NCBI GenBank assembly: GCA_016858145.1
Contig: JAEHOE010000047.1
Location: 62,001-126,000 of the forward strand
Source: Edaphochlamys debaryana
Taxonomy: Eukaryota > Chlorophyta > Chlorophyceae > Chlamydomonadales
Reading direction: 5' to 3'
DNA length: 64,000 nt
Each line of letters begins with the position of its first letter. The first letter of the stretch is position 1. Position numbers and translations under genes: made by a program. The notes beneath the pieces are model-generated. The model did no database searches, had not been told where the DNA came from, and saw only the letters and a list, made by a program, of their open reading frames with translations. This document shows positions 45,617 through 58,200 of the stretch, piece after piece.

Positions 45617-48600
45617 ATGGCCGGACGCCCCCCGCCAGATGCCGCCGACGTGCCAAAGAGCGCCACGAGGGTGAGGAGCAAGTTGTCCGTTCATGTTTAC
45701 GTTCGATACAATTCGCGGCATCTTGTGGAGGCGTTGGGAGGCTCCAGCTCACCCTTCCCGCTCTTCCCGCTCTTGGCGCGCTTCCTCCTGCAGGCCCGCG
45801 CCGGCCTGGTGAGGCGCCCATTTGATAACGACAACAACCTTGGTAGCCCGTTGTTCTCTCGAGATGCGGAGCAACGCGGGTTCCTCGGGTCTCCGCTCCC
45901 CCCGTTGCTCAGCCCGCTCCCGCCACTCTTCCAGCCCTCGCCTCGTCGCGGCATGCTCGCATCGCCAGCACGAGGCAGTGCATGTCCTGTAGAGGTGGCC
46001 AACACGGGGAGCGTTGATATCGACGCGCTCCTCCGGTCGCCCGGGTTGGCGAAAATGTTCAGCGCGGGCTCGCTGCTCAGCCCCACCGCGCAGCTCAGCG
46101 GTCGCGGTCACTTCGACACGCCAACTTATCGTGGCATGACGCTGCCGGACAGCCTCTTTACACCGACACCGTGCAAAGCGACGGCTTTCGAGCAACTCAT
46201 GGCCCTGCTCGACCGCGGCGACGTAGAGCGTCAGAACGCCAACGCAGCCGCGCAAGAGGGCGGCTCAAGGCCCACAACGACCACAGAGGGCTCCCACGCA
46301 GCAACCACGGCCGCTGGAGCGGCCGTCGGGGCCGGCTCTCGGGCGCAAAGCGCCCCCGGCGCTGCCCCCCGACTCCCAGGGCAACCCGGCAGCGCTCGGT
46401 TTGGCTCGGGTTCGGGCTGCGGCGCCGGCAGCTCCAGCGCTGTCGCGGCCGCTGCAGCGAGCGATGCTCTGCGCGCAAGCCTGGGCATGACCCGGGAAAC
46501 GCCCCGAGGCGGCTCGGCCCGGGCAACGTTTGGGGAGCACGGGCTGGAGTCTGACTCCATGCTGGCGCTGCTGGCGTCGCCAGGGCTGTCGCAGGTGAGG
46601 TATCGGTTATGCTGGGCGTGCTAGTGGAGAGGTCGAGATCGCTGGCAGGCAAAGGTGATTAAGCACACGGCGCAGCTGCATAGGAGTTTGCTGGGAAAAT
46701 CAGAACCGTGCTCGAAACCACGCTTTCACGGCATACATTTGTTGCAGAACGTGCTACGGCTGACGGCCCTCTGCTCTAACGTCAGCCACCAGAGACCTTC
46801 CTGGACATCGAACCATCATTCTGTCCTGCTTTTGCACTACATGCCCGCTGCTGTCCTTCTCTTTCTACCTGGTCCAGTCCAGAATCTAGTATCTGACAGC
46901 ACTGACTGCACCCTTTTGCGCCCCCCACCGCCTGCAGATGCTGGGCGGCTTGAGCGGGCCCAGCGGCTTCGGCGACGCATTGGCGGGCCTGGGTGGGCCC
47001 AGCGGCCTGCACCTGGGCCCAGGCGACCCCATGATGTTGGGCAGCAGGGGCGAGACGCCCTGCGCGCCGCCCCTGCCGGCGCTGCCGCTGCCCCTGCCGC
47101 TGCCCCTTCCCGGCGGCCACTCCGGACGGCGGCCGGGTCGCTACCTCGACTTCTCCTCCGCGCCTGACCAGGTGCAGGTGCGTCCACGACAAGGCTCGGG
47201 GAGCGTCTTGTCCCCTGGGGATGTGGGTCGCTAGACCCGCACTCGCCGTCTCTGCTGCGACTAGGCCGGGACGCCTTGCCCGCGCGTAATCTGCCGTGTT
47301 GCGTGCGCCTGCTCCTCTAGCGAGTGCACACGTCCCCACACCCGTCCGCCCCTTTGTCCCCGACTGCCGCTGCCCGCCCGCAGCACGTGAAGCTGGAGCC
47401 TCAGGACGAGCCCCTGCGGGCGGCGCAGCAGCACCAGCACACGGCCGCACTGCAGGACCAACTACACCAGCAGCTCACCATGCCCTGGCCGCACCCCAAC
47501 GGCGGCGGCGGCGGCAGCTGCGCTGACGGCGCCGCCAGCCAGCCCGACGGCGGCGCCACTGGCGGCGGCGGTGGCGCCGAGGGCATGGACGAGGGCGGCG
47601 ATGAGGACGACGGCGGCGGCAAGGGCGGCAAGGGCGGCGGCGCGCTGCCGGCGGCAGATACGCCAGTCACGGACGTCCGCCTGCCGCCGCCGCTGGCGGG
47701 TGGCTGTAGCCTGCCGATCCCCGTCGGCAGCAGCTTGGGTATGAGCTTGGGATTGGCGCATGACCTGATGCTGGGGTCCGGTGTGAGCAGTCTGGGCAGC
47801 AGCGACGCCGACGGCGACGAGGCGGAGGCGCGGCGGAGCGGCGGCGGCAGCCAGCGCAGCGGCGCGCCGACGACGCTGCTGCCGCCGCCGCTGCCTCTGG
47901 AGCTGCCGCCGCCACTGCCAATGTCGATGCTGGCCGGCGACGGGCTGGAGGGCGCGTCAAGCCAAGCGATTGACAGCGGGCCGGCAGCCGCCGCAGCGGC
48001 GGCGGCTGTGGCGGCGGCAGCTGCGGCCGTCGCGGCCGCGGCGGGGGCTAGTGCTGAGGCGGCGGCGCTGACGCCGTCGACCCTACAGCGACCGCAGAGG
48101 AACCGTACGACGAGCTCCATGCTGTACGGCAGCGTGTCGGTCGAGCCCGAGCTGTCCGCGGGGACGCGTCGCGGCACGCGTGAGTCCTTATCACGCTGTG
48201 CTGCCGGCTAGCGAAGCGACAGCAATTTCTAGGATATTTGTTTTGGATTTTTGCATATGGAAGATTTGTCGCACAATTTGGACCCTATCCATTCCAGCCC
48301 ACAGGGTTGCTTAGCTCTCCTGGTTCCTGTGCTCACTTGATGGCCCCACCCACACGTTTGCAGAGTCCTCCATGGATGCCGCGGGCCCCACCTCCTCCGC
48401 CGACGCCCTTCCGCCGCCCGCCCGCGCCGCCCCCGCGGCCGGCGGCGCCAACCGCAGCCGTCGCAACTCCGACAGGTGAGGGAATCAGGACACCACACTG
48501 GCTACTCACCCTACGCACGCCGCATGACATATCTCCAGGCTGCACTGTCCGTCTGGCCCCTCTGCCACCAGCTCACCTTGCAGCCCCTCTGCCAAACGTC

Positions 48601-51600
48601 CACCCAGACGTCCATCCCGCGCTCAGCCTCGCCCCTCAACCCCCCCCCCTCCCCACACACACTGGCTGGCTGCCGCTCCATCTCTTCCATCGCTCTTCAA
48701 TGCTCCGAAAATTACCCCCCCCACACATCCCACCACACACGATCTGTTTCTCTCCCCCCAGCGCCCCCACCAAGTCGTGCCGCTGCAAGAAGTCGCAGTG
48801 CCTGAAGCTCTACTGCGACTGCTTCGCCGCCGGGGTCTATTGCGGCGCCTGCTCCTGCTCCTCCTGCCACAACCGCCCCGAGTACGCCGACCGGGTGCAG
48901 GCGCAGCGGGAGAACATCGCGGCAAGGGACCCGCAGGTGCGTGCGTGCTCACCCTTTATAAAGACGAGTAAGAATCCAGGCAAGCAGAATGAACAACCAT
49001 CCACGCCCTGCGTAGACGGCGCTCCAGACCGCTCCAGGCCTCAGCACAGCTGTGGGAGCGTCGGGCGGCTGGGGCGGCCCCTGTTGACCTACTTTGCTGG
49101 CCTCCCCCTCATCGCCTCTTCCTCTCGCCCACGCCCCCCAGGCCTTCACCCGCAAGATCCTGGACGCCCCCAACGGCAACGGCAAGCACAAGCGCGGCTG
49201 CAACTGCCGCCGCTCGCATTGCCTCAAGAAGTACTGCGAGTGCTACCAGGTGGGGGGGACGGGGGCGGGTGTGGGAGGTGCAGCGGGGGGCGATTCTTCA
49301 GGATGGCAGCCCTGTCCACTCGCTCGAGGGAACCCTGTCCTGGGGTGCCCTTGTTCGCATTCCATCTCCCGCATCCCACATCCCACGTACCGCGCACCCC
49401 CACAGGGCGGCGTCATGTGCGGCAAGCAGTGCAAGTGCCTCGAGTGCGAGAACATGGACCCAGCCGTGCTGGCGGGGTCGCCGGAGGATTCTGCCGGGTG
49501 AGTCGTAAGGCGGCCTGCATTCAGGGGCGGTTCAGATATGGCGGGGCTGGCACGAGCCGGGCACTGCATCATGGCCTCGCCTTGTCTCCGGTTGGCGCTC
49601 GCGAGTCGGGCTCGAGAGCCGGGCGAAAAACAGCTGACGCACAGCAGCTCTGGCCTGCTGGCGAAGTGCTGTAGCTGAGTTAGTTCCCGCCTCCGCGCCC
49701 TTTCCTCCAACAGCACCGCCCGTGGCCGCGCCGCGAGCACTGCCGCCGGCGGACGCAAGGACCGGGGCAGCAGCACCGGCGGCGGCAGCCGGCGCGCCTC
49801 GGCCACAGGCCAGGCCCCCGGCCCCGCCCCAGTCGCCATGGAGCCTTCTGCCCTGTCCCAACCCCACATGGAGTACACAGGCGGAGGCCCGGGCATGGGA
49901 ATGGGATCGGCCCCGCCGCACCTCAGCCTCTGCCTGCCGCTGCCCAACGGCCCCGCCGACGTCGACACCGCCGCCAGCAACAGCCAACTGGCGACCGCCA
50001 ACGGCCAGTACGACGGCTTGCTGCTGAACGCTGGCGGCGGCGGATTCGGAGGGCTCACGGCGGGCGGCTCGCTGCCGCTGCCCGCTGGAGTGCTACAGTT
50101 TGGCCTCGCAGGCGCCCGGCCCGGGCCCGGCGCTTCGTCTGCGCCCGCCATGGCGGCGGTGGATCCCAACCGTCGCGGAAGCGGCGGCGGCGCGACGGCC
50201 AGTGGCGGTGGCGCTGCCAGCCGGCGGCCGCCGCTGCCGCCGCCAAGGCGCAGCGGTCGGGCGACGCGGCAGCGTAAGCTGTCGGACGATGACGACACGG
50301 AAGATGAAGAATCCGCCATGGAAGCCGTGTCGGGCAGCGGGATGGGCAGCGACAGCAGCGACGAGGACGGCGGGCGGAAGCCGAAAGGTCGCGGCGCCAA
50401 GGCCGGCGCGCGCGGTCGGCAGCAGGCGGCGGCACGAGCTCGGGCGGCGGCGGCGGAACAGCGGCGACAGCGGCAGGCAGAGGAGGAGGCAGCGGCCTCG
50501 CTGCCCCTGCCGGCGCCGGAGCCGCTGCCACCGCCCATGGCCGTTGCGCCCGATTCACGGCCCATGCAACCCTACGGCGCGGCGCCTGCGGGTGGGATAA
50601 AGCTAACGCGCGCAAGTGCCTTTCTCACTTGTGTCTCTCCCGCACGCGGCTGGTCCCTGCCTTCTTACTGCCCCCTACTGCGCTGCAGTCTGGCTTCGCG
50701 TCTGGCAACCACTGAGCAACCTTTCCCGTTCCTCCCTTCCCTAGGCATGGGCGCAGGCGGAGGCTCTGCCCCCGGCGCCACACCCTCGGGGTCCCTGGTC
50801 TCCGAACTCCTCCAGTTCGCGACCCCACGCGCTGTGCCACCACCTCCTCACGAAGCCCCTGGCGCCGCCGGTAACCCCGGTGCCGCCGACCCCCGGGACT
50901 CCACCGCCGCCGCCACCGCCGGAGGCGCCGCCGGCTCGCACCCGCAGTCTCTGCCGCTCCCCAGCTGTCCCTCCGGCAGCGTCGGCGGCGGTGGCGGCGG
51001 CGTTTCTATGGCAGACTTCCTGCCGGGCATGCCAAGCATCGGCGGCGGTGAAGCCTCCATGGCTGATGCCGACGCTCTGTTCACGGCGATCGCGGGCGCG
51101 GCCGCCGCCGGCGGCGCGCCGCCGATGCCCGGCGGTACGGCGACCGCCGCCGCCGCGGCGGCGGCGGAGAACTTGGCGTGCGCTGAGCTGTTGGACTGCG
51201 GCCTCCTGGACGGACTGGGGGACATGTTTGGGGCCACGCCCCGGCACGGTGCGCTGCTGGCGACGCCGCGGACCGGCATGTTCGGCGACATGGGGCTTCC
51301 CGGCTCCCCCTTTGGGGGGGTCCTCGGGGGCCTGGGCCGGATGTCGGGCTCTCAGCTGCCTGGCAGCGCTGTCGCGCCGCCGCCGCCGTCTACCGGCGGC
51401 GCCGTACAGGGCGGCGCCGTACGGCCAGCCCGCATGGCGCTCGGCAGCGGGACGTACAACGTCGGCGGCGTGGACTCGCTCGACGCGGACCGTACGGCGT
51501 CGTACGATCGGCCGGATACGTCCGATACGAACGCCGCCGTCGAGTCGGCCGGGTCGGACTCGCTCCCGCCGCCGCCGGGGTCCGACCCACATCGGTACGG

Positions 51601-52786
51601 CCCGCCGCCGACCCAGACACGTGGCGGAGCCGTCACCAGGCGCCTGTCCGGCGCAACGGCCGCCGCCACCGCCGCGGCTTCCGTCCACACACTTGTATCT
51701 CCCATCCGCATCGCCGCGGGCCCCGCCGGCGCGTCGCAGCGCGTCACGCCAACGAAGCGCAAGCAGCCCGAGCCTGACACTTCGTCCGTGCAGCAAGCGC
51801 CGCCCGGCGGCAACACTGGCGGCGGCGGCGGCGGCAGGGGCCGCGGCGCCCGCGCCAGCGACGGCAGCGGCAACGGCGGCGGCGGCGACTCCAAGTCGGC
51901 CGAGCTCATGAAGATGAGCGCCCTCGAGTACATGCAGCAACGGCTGGGCGTGGGCGTCGGACGGGTGAGCGGGGCCAAAGTGCTTACCGTATGTAGTCTG
52001 GGTCGTTTCGACCGGGGCGGCGGGGCAGCGGAACAAGGCAGCCGTGTGGAGTGCGAGGTGACGTATGACGAGGTTGAGACGGGCCGGCCTTTGTTTGAAC
52101 ACCGGGGTGACGCCTCCCCTCCTCGCCGGTGCACGCAGGCCCCGCCCCCCGCCACCTCCTCGCTGCCGCCACCGCAGCCGCTGGACGCCGGCGGCGCTGG
52201 CAGCGGCCTGCCGCTGCCGCTACCCATCCCCGCCGCCGCCGCTGCTCCTGCAACCGCCGCTCCCGCCCCTACCGCCGCTGCTCCTTCACCGGCGCCTTCC
52301 GCGGCTCCCGGCCCACCGCAAGGCACCAGCAAGGAGACCGCAGCGACGCAGCCGCCAGCCTCTGCCCAACCCGCAGCAGCGCTCACGCGCCACATGCTCA
52401 GGCCCTACCCAGACCAGGCCGCAGGGCCCTACTTCTCGGGGCCCGAGGGACGCGGCAGCGCCTCCTCGCCGCCCCTCGAGCTGCCCCCTTCTGCCGTGCC
52501 CTCGGCGCCCGCCGCGCCGCCGCCAACGGTCCAAACGACCGCCGGCGGCGGCGGGCCCAGCGGGGCCCTGCCTGGCGACGGCGGCGCGCCGCCGCCCATG
52601 CAGGCCTTCTCCAGCCCGTCTGGGGGCGCCAGCGGCTGCACCGTAACGCCCGCGTCTGCGCCGCCGGCGGCGGGCACTCAGCCGCCGAGCCAGACCACCA
52701 TGTTGCGGCTGGGCCCGATGACTAAGCTGGGGTCTGGCAGCATCGTCTTCTTCTCTCCTGCCGAGAAGCGGCCCAGGATCGGCTGA
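45617..52786 (+). CDS. CXC-domain (CPP/TSO1/LIN54-type) transcription factor
   Basis: Eleven exons join in phase: 45617-45670, 45794-46594, 46938-47177, 47384-48179, 48364-48475, 48762-48936, 49142-49249, 49406-49497, 49714-50591, 50745-51964 and 52139-52786, giving 1707 residues. The CRC region lies at about residues 670-780. CXC1 is KSCRCKKSQCLKLYCDCFAA with GVYCGACSCSSCHN. The linker keeps RDPQAFTRKIL, and CXC2 is KRGCNCRRSHCLKKYCECYQ with GGVMCGKQCKCLEC. All metal-binding Cys expected in both halves are present. This family binds TTYRAA-type cell-cycle elements through the tandem CXC motifs and works with MuvB/DREAM-like complexes in animals and plants. The rest is low-complexity Gly, Ala, Pro and Ser with acidic patches (KLSDDDDTEDEES) and basic ones, far longer than the typical 500-900 residues. 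The alternative donor in exon 3 (47171 against 47177) is undecided. The role in this alga is inferred from the domain only. Confidence 0.92.
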
Positions 52787-55294
52787 AGCCCGGAACTTGG
52801 GCCGCCATTGGGCTGTCAAGGCGGGACAAGAGGCGCGGTCGTAGCTTGGGACTCCGTTGGGGCGCCGTGCTATCGAGGGATTTGGCTCGGGGATCCGTTG
52901 TGCAGGGGGCGAGCGCATGTATCATGTAAGCCGAGGAGTGCGGCGCTGTGTGGGCCTTGTGGTGGCGGGGCTTGGGGCGAGCGCAGGGAAACCTTGCTGA
53001 CGGTAGGATGACGTGGCTCGGACTGGCGAGGAAGCGCCCGCCCCTTACCTGGTGGGCCCTTCTGTGGGAGGCTAAAGGCAGAGGGGATTGAGCAATCCCG
53101 GCAGGGCGCTGAGATGCAGGCGGGCCGGCGGGATGACAGAGGAGAGGATGTGACGGGCGTGGGATGCTCAGGTATGCGGTGGAGCGCTTGTGTATGCGGC
53201 TCGGGGGCCGGGGTGAGCCCGGGAGACTCGGCGACGAGTAAGTATGAGCGGCGTTAGCCGTGGCGTAACGTGAGTGACGTGGGTGTGACGTAAGGTGCAG
53301 GAGGAGCCGCCGGGACGCGGGCACGTGGGGCGCGGCGGTTGTCGGTTGGCGCGTGTCTGTTAGCAATTGGGCTGTGCCGTTGGGCGCGGCGCGGTGTGGC
53401 GTGGCGTGGCGCGGCGTCCCGTGCTGTGAAGGCACATGGGGCGCTGGGTGCGTGCGGACCATGGGACTGCGGGAGGCAGCCTTGGAGGGGCGGGGCCGAG
53501 GGAGGTCTCTGCTGCGCGGTGCATGCAGGAGGGGAGCAGGAGGCGGCTGTGTTGCCGGTAAGCAGGAGGTCAGCGAAGGGGCGAGGACGTTAGATTCGCC
53601 CTCATCAGTTGATACGGTAGTTGGTCGTGCTGGTCTAGATCGGGAAGCCGAGGGGGCACGTTGGGCGGAGTTGGTTGTGGGGAGGAATGTGGTTGTGGAT
53701 ACGTGTGATGGTGGCAGGGGGCAAGCATTTGATTACGACGGTGTCGTACGGATTTACCGCGCCCAATGACGTACAGCATCGGGCGCACGGGCATGCCCGG
53801 CGACCCCAAGGTGTGGGGCATATACAACCCAACAAGGGCACGATGGGCCTTGACGTTGTCTAACCTGGGGCGCTTCCTACGATGGTCCTCTTACGGTTAC
53901 CTCTGGCGTCCTTGCCGTACGTGACGATTCTGATCCTTGCGCTTTCACTGCGGGCGTTAGCCCGGGGGTCTTGCTTTGCAGCAACCCGGGTCGGAGCTGC
54001 CCGAGCTAATCTGGCCTGTTTGCCCCTGTGTGGGATCTTGCGGTGGAGGCCCATTAGCAACTTCGGGCCGCTAGCCATTCAACTAGCATGTCTTCCCATT
54101 CACTCTAGCGTTTAAGTGGGGCTGCCAGGTGTGTGGTGGTTCATGCGTGTCGCGGGAAGAAGAACTACATTGGGCTGTGCTCTTCATCTGAGGGAAGGCT
54201 GTGGAATAAAAGTCAAGATGTAGGGAATGAAATGCGTGTCACCTGCTTCATGTGTTGCCCAACCTCCTGGTCGCGTGACCTCATGGCTCGTGCCCCGAAC
54301 GAGTGAGCCCCGATCGAGTGAGCAGATCGTGAGCAGCTGCCAAGCACATAGAGGACTAGAGGAACAACGCACCTGTTGTTGTTGTTGTACACGGACAAGG
54401 GCATCAGCAGGAGGCAGGAGGCGGAGAGTCAAGGCAGCAGGGCCATGACGACGCAGTGGGAAAGGTACCCGATACCGTAGGTAGGAGCGTAGGACGGCGC
54501 TAGGGTGTCAGGACACCAAGGGAAGCAGGGAACAGGATGCAGGGATCGTGGGGGGTGGCGCGTTGCAGCGTTGGGGAGAGAAGCAAACACAGCGAGGGGC
54601 CACGTCACCGCTCACCGGCCTCACGTAGTTCGAGCATGCTCGTGGTGCGGGCAAGGCAAGCGAGCAGCACACGATCGCGGCGGTGCCGGGACCATCCGCG
54701 GCACCGCACAGCACTCTCTCATCATCGTCCGGGGCATGCGCGGGATGGGGCGTGAGCTGGAGGGTGCAGAGGCGGGTTGAGCGAGGGGCGTAAGGCGTAT
54801 CAATCGGAGCGACGTGCGTGGGTTGCGCAGGGGCCGGCGGGGATTAATGCAACGTGCAACTAACCGGGTCTGGCCCACCGGGTCGGGCCGGCGGGGAGGT
54901 GCTGGCGATGGAATTGTGAGGGGCAGGTGGCGGCAGGCGGGGGGTGATGCCGGGTGCACTCAGTGCCCTGGGGAGCGGGGGTGGGCACCCCTCGGCCTCC
55001 ACACGGTCGGGGGTGTGGAGGCGCCGGGCGAGGGTCCGGGGTTGTGTTTGGGCGTGCCTGGCCCGACGTGCGCTCGCGAAGCCGGAAGCCCCACTTTGCC
55101 CGGCCACGCGAGCCAACCGTGGTAGTTCCGTGTTATCGTTGCAGGCTCGTCGACAGATTGCCAACTTTCAGCACAGCACACCGAGCTCAGCTGAGGCCAC
55201 GTCCTGGCCCCAAAATTACTTGGCAGCACTCTCGGTTACCCGGCTGAACTGCTTTCATCTTCAATTATCGCACATATATCACTGGGCCACCAGT
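52787..55294. other. 3' flank of the CXC gene and upstream region of the CPBP-like gene
   Basis: No exon is supported over 2.5 kb. GTGGCGTGGCG-type low complexity occurs around 53385-53420 and a GTT/TTG run near 54370-54390. The last few hundred bases should hold the promoter of the gene starting at 55295. Confidence 0.4.
52925..52929 (+). terminator. TGTAA polyadenylation signal, candidate for the CXC gene
   Basis: TGTAA, the volvocine polyadenylation signal, occurs 138 bases after the CXC stop codon. This is a short but acceptable 3' UTR length; later signals were not excluded. Confidence 0.4.
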
Positions 55295-58200
55295 ATGGCC
55301 CTCCGCTCGCGCTGGGGTTCGGCAAGGATGCCCCCGCAACGCGGGGCGCCAGCGCTTGGTGTGGGCGTTTCGGGAAGGCGCCTGCTACAATTGAACCGTG
55401 CACAGCTTCCAGTAAGTTGCGAGGGCGTGCTACAACAACAGGCGATGGCCGCAGCTTGCGGGCGCACCGGGGGCCTGGCTGAGCCCCATACCTCTCTGCA
55501 GGTTAATCCCATGAACCCGTCAAAGCTTGCGTCCTGGCGTGTCGCTGCGACGGACGGTGGCGATGGGAGCCGCGACCTTGGGCCGCATGGGCCAAACCTC
55601 CCCCCGAAGACGCCCAGCCCCAAGCTGCTGCCCAAGCCAGCGCGGACGGGGAAGAGGATTCCTCCGACGCCGGGGGGGCCAGGCGGTCCTCAGAGCCAGC
55701 GCACGTTGGGAGGTGGGTGGCCGGAGAGGTCGCCACGCCGTGGCCAAAGGGTGGTGCGCCGGAGATATATGTGTGGGACACGAGATCTTAGATGGACTCG
55801 AGGAACAGTCGCTATCTGCGAGTCCACTGCTTTTGGTAGGGATTTCACGACAATCTGCTTCGGGACGCACCGGACGCCAGACGTTTCCCTTTCACGACCC
55901 CCCCCCCGTCAGGCATGGCTGTATACACTGGAGTCGTGGGTGAGTGCTGGGCGGGACCTGGCGGGACGCCACGAAAGCATCCAGTAGGACACCATGAATC
56001 GAACCCCGGCACTTGCCTTGAGTACTTCAGGACGTGCAGCGCTGGTTGGGGTAGAGGAACCATGAGCAACCCTGCCATCGACACACCTACATTTGCCACC
56101 TAACCTCCGCCCACCCTCCCCCTCCCCCCTGCCTCCTTCCGCCCACCAGGCACGTCGGCGCTGGTGCTGAGTCAGCTCGCCGGTATCGACGTGTGGAGCC
56201 AGTTCGACTGGAGCGACATGGGCGCGCTGCAGGCACGTGCACGTGCACGTGCGGGCGGCGGGGAAGGGGCTGAGGGGGTACCGGCAGTCATCTTTCTTAG
56301 GGACTGCATCGCGGGGACGCAGAGGTCTGTGGGCTTTTCATACAGATCTCACATGTCGAGGCGCCGAATCGCGGGGGTACAGCAGCCCCTGAGGATGGGG
56401 AGGGGGTTGGGCGGCAGCGGGGCTGTGGCGAGTGGTTAGGGTGTGCAAGGCACGGATGCCTCAACGCCGAGGAGCTGCACCGCGGGGGCATCGCTGGGGT
56501 CTCAGGGGTCTCACACAGCGGCTCATCCCAGCCCAACCCCCATGACGTCGCCTCCTGTTCCTCCTCGCCCCCCCCCCCCCCCTGCAGGCTGCCGCACTGG
56601 TGAGCATCCCGCTGCAGGCGGCCAACGCTGGGCTGCTGCTGCCCAGCTACTCCACCTGGAAACTGCCCGACCTAACGGAGTTCGAGGTGAGGGGCGGTTA
56701 GGGGCGGTTGACCGTTGGTGATTGGCGGTTGGCAGTTGATGGTGCAGGGCGGGGAGGCGTAGACGCCGTGGGAGCGGTGGAGGGACGGAGGCGTGCTGCA
56801 CAACTGCCACAGATGCGAGAGTCCCGCCGACTGCCCCTCTTTCCCCCTCCCCCTCCCCAACGTCAACGCCTGCAGGCGGCCCGTGCACGAGCGGGGATGG
56901 GGCCGGGACCTTCTGGAGGCCCCGAGGCGCCGCCAGCCGACCCCAACGCCCCCTCCTCAGCCACAGCCGCCACCCCTGCTTCCTCCTCCGCCCCCGCATC
57001 CACGTCAGCCTCGGCGTCCACCTCCAACCCGGACCCCGCCGGGGCCCCGGCCGGGCCCGCCAGCCCAGCCGGGCCCAGCGAGGCCCAGCCCGCATCCCCA
57101 GCCACGCCACTAGCGGCAGCCCCCAGCGCGGCGGAGGGCGCCAGCCCCAGCCCCAGCGCTGCTCCCGGGGCTGGGGCCGGCGCGCCGTCTCCGCTCCCGC
57201 CCCTGCCCCCGCCTCCGCCCCTGCCGCCCGGGGTGCTCCCCGCCAGCGCCTGGGGCAGCCGCCCGCCCGCCCCCCCGCTGGACACTGCGGCGATCAAGGA
57301 GGCACTGCACCTGGCGCAGGTGGGGGGCGCATGTTGAGGGGCCGAATGCATGGGAGAGTTGGAAAGGGGGTGGTGACCGAGGGCCCAGGCGTGCACGAGC
57401 CGTGGCAGACACGGGTGGGGTAGCTCTGGACCTGCAGCCGTTGTTTGGGCAGGGGCAGCGGCCCGACGGTGAACCCCGTGGCTCCAACCGCCAACCGCCG
57501 CAGGGCTACTACCTGTCCAACAACCCCACGGCCCGGCTCACCCCCGGCGCCGAGGCCGCCTGGACGGTGCTGGACACCGCTGCGGGGGAGCTGCTGTACC
57601 GGGGGGTGGCGCTGACGTGGCTGGCGCGATGGCTGGAGGTGGGTGGCTTCCGGGGTTGGGGGCAGGGACTGGGTCGCACCTGTGCTGATGGGTGCAGTTG
57701 CACCTATTCTACTCCAAACCCCGACCTCACAACTCCTCCATCCGCAACCCCTCACAACCCCTCACAACCCCTCTCCACCCCACCACCCCAGGACCGGGCC
57801 TACGAGGCGGGCCTGGGCGACTCCCTGGCGGAGCAGCTGCCGGCGCTGGCGGGGCGGCTGGGCGGGGAGGCGGCGGCGGCGGCGGTGACGCAGCTGGGGG
57901 TGTTTGGGTTCTGCCAGGTGCGTGAAGGGGGGACGGGGAAGGGGTGGGACGGGCCGGGATCGTCAACGGTTGGGACTTGCAGGGGGCTGTGAAGGTGAGG
58001 TGGGGCTGCGTTGGGCGCCATGGAGGGGCTGTAACAACAGCTCTTCACAACCCTAAACACATTCGTTACCTTCTTCCTTTTCCAACCCCACCCCTCATCC
58101 CAAACAGGCCTCCATCTCGGCCCTGGTTGTGTCGTACGTGGCCATTGCCGTACTGTCCCGCAGCCGCCGCGCCGCCGCCCGAGTGGACGCCCTCATAGGG

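Noticed and set aside
47401..48177. Minus-strand 258-residue ORF inside the CXC gene
   Set aside because: It is a shadow of a Gly/Ala/Pro-rich exon with proper plus-strand splice sites.
55980..56060. GGTTCGATTC on the minus strand, suggesting a tRNA T-loop
   Set aside because: The flanking T-stem does not pair, there is no A box and no cloverleaf. It lies in an intron of the CPBP-like gene.
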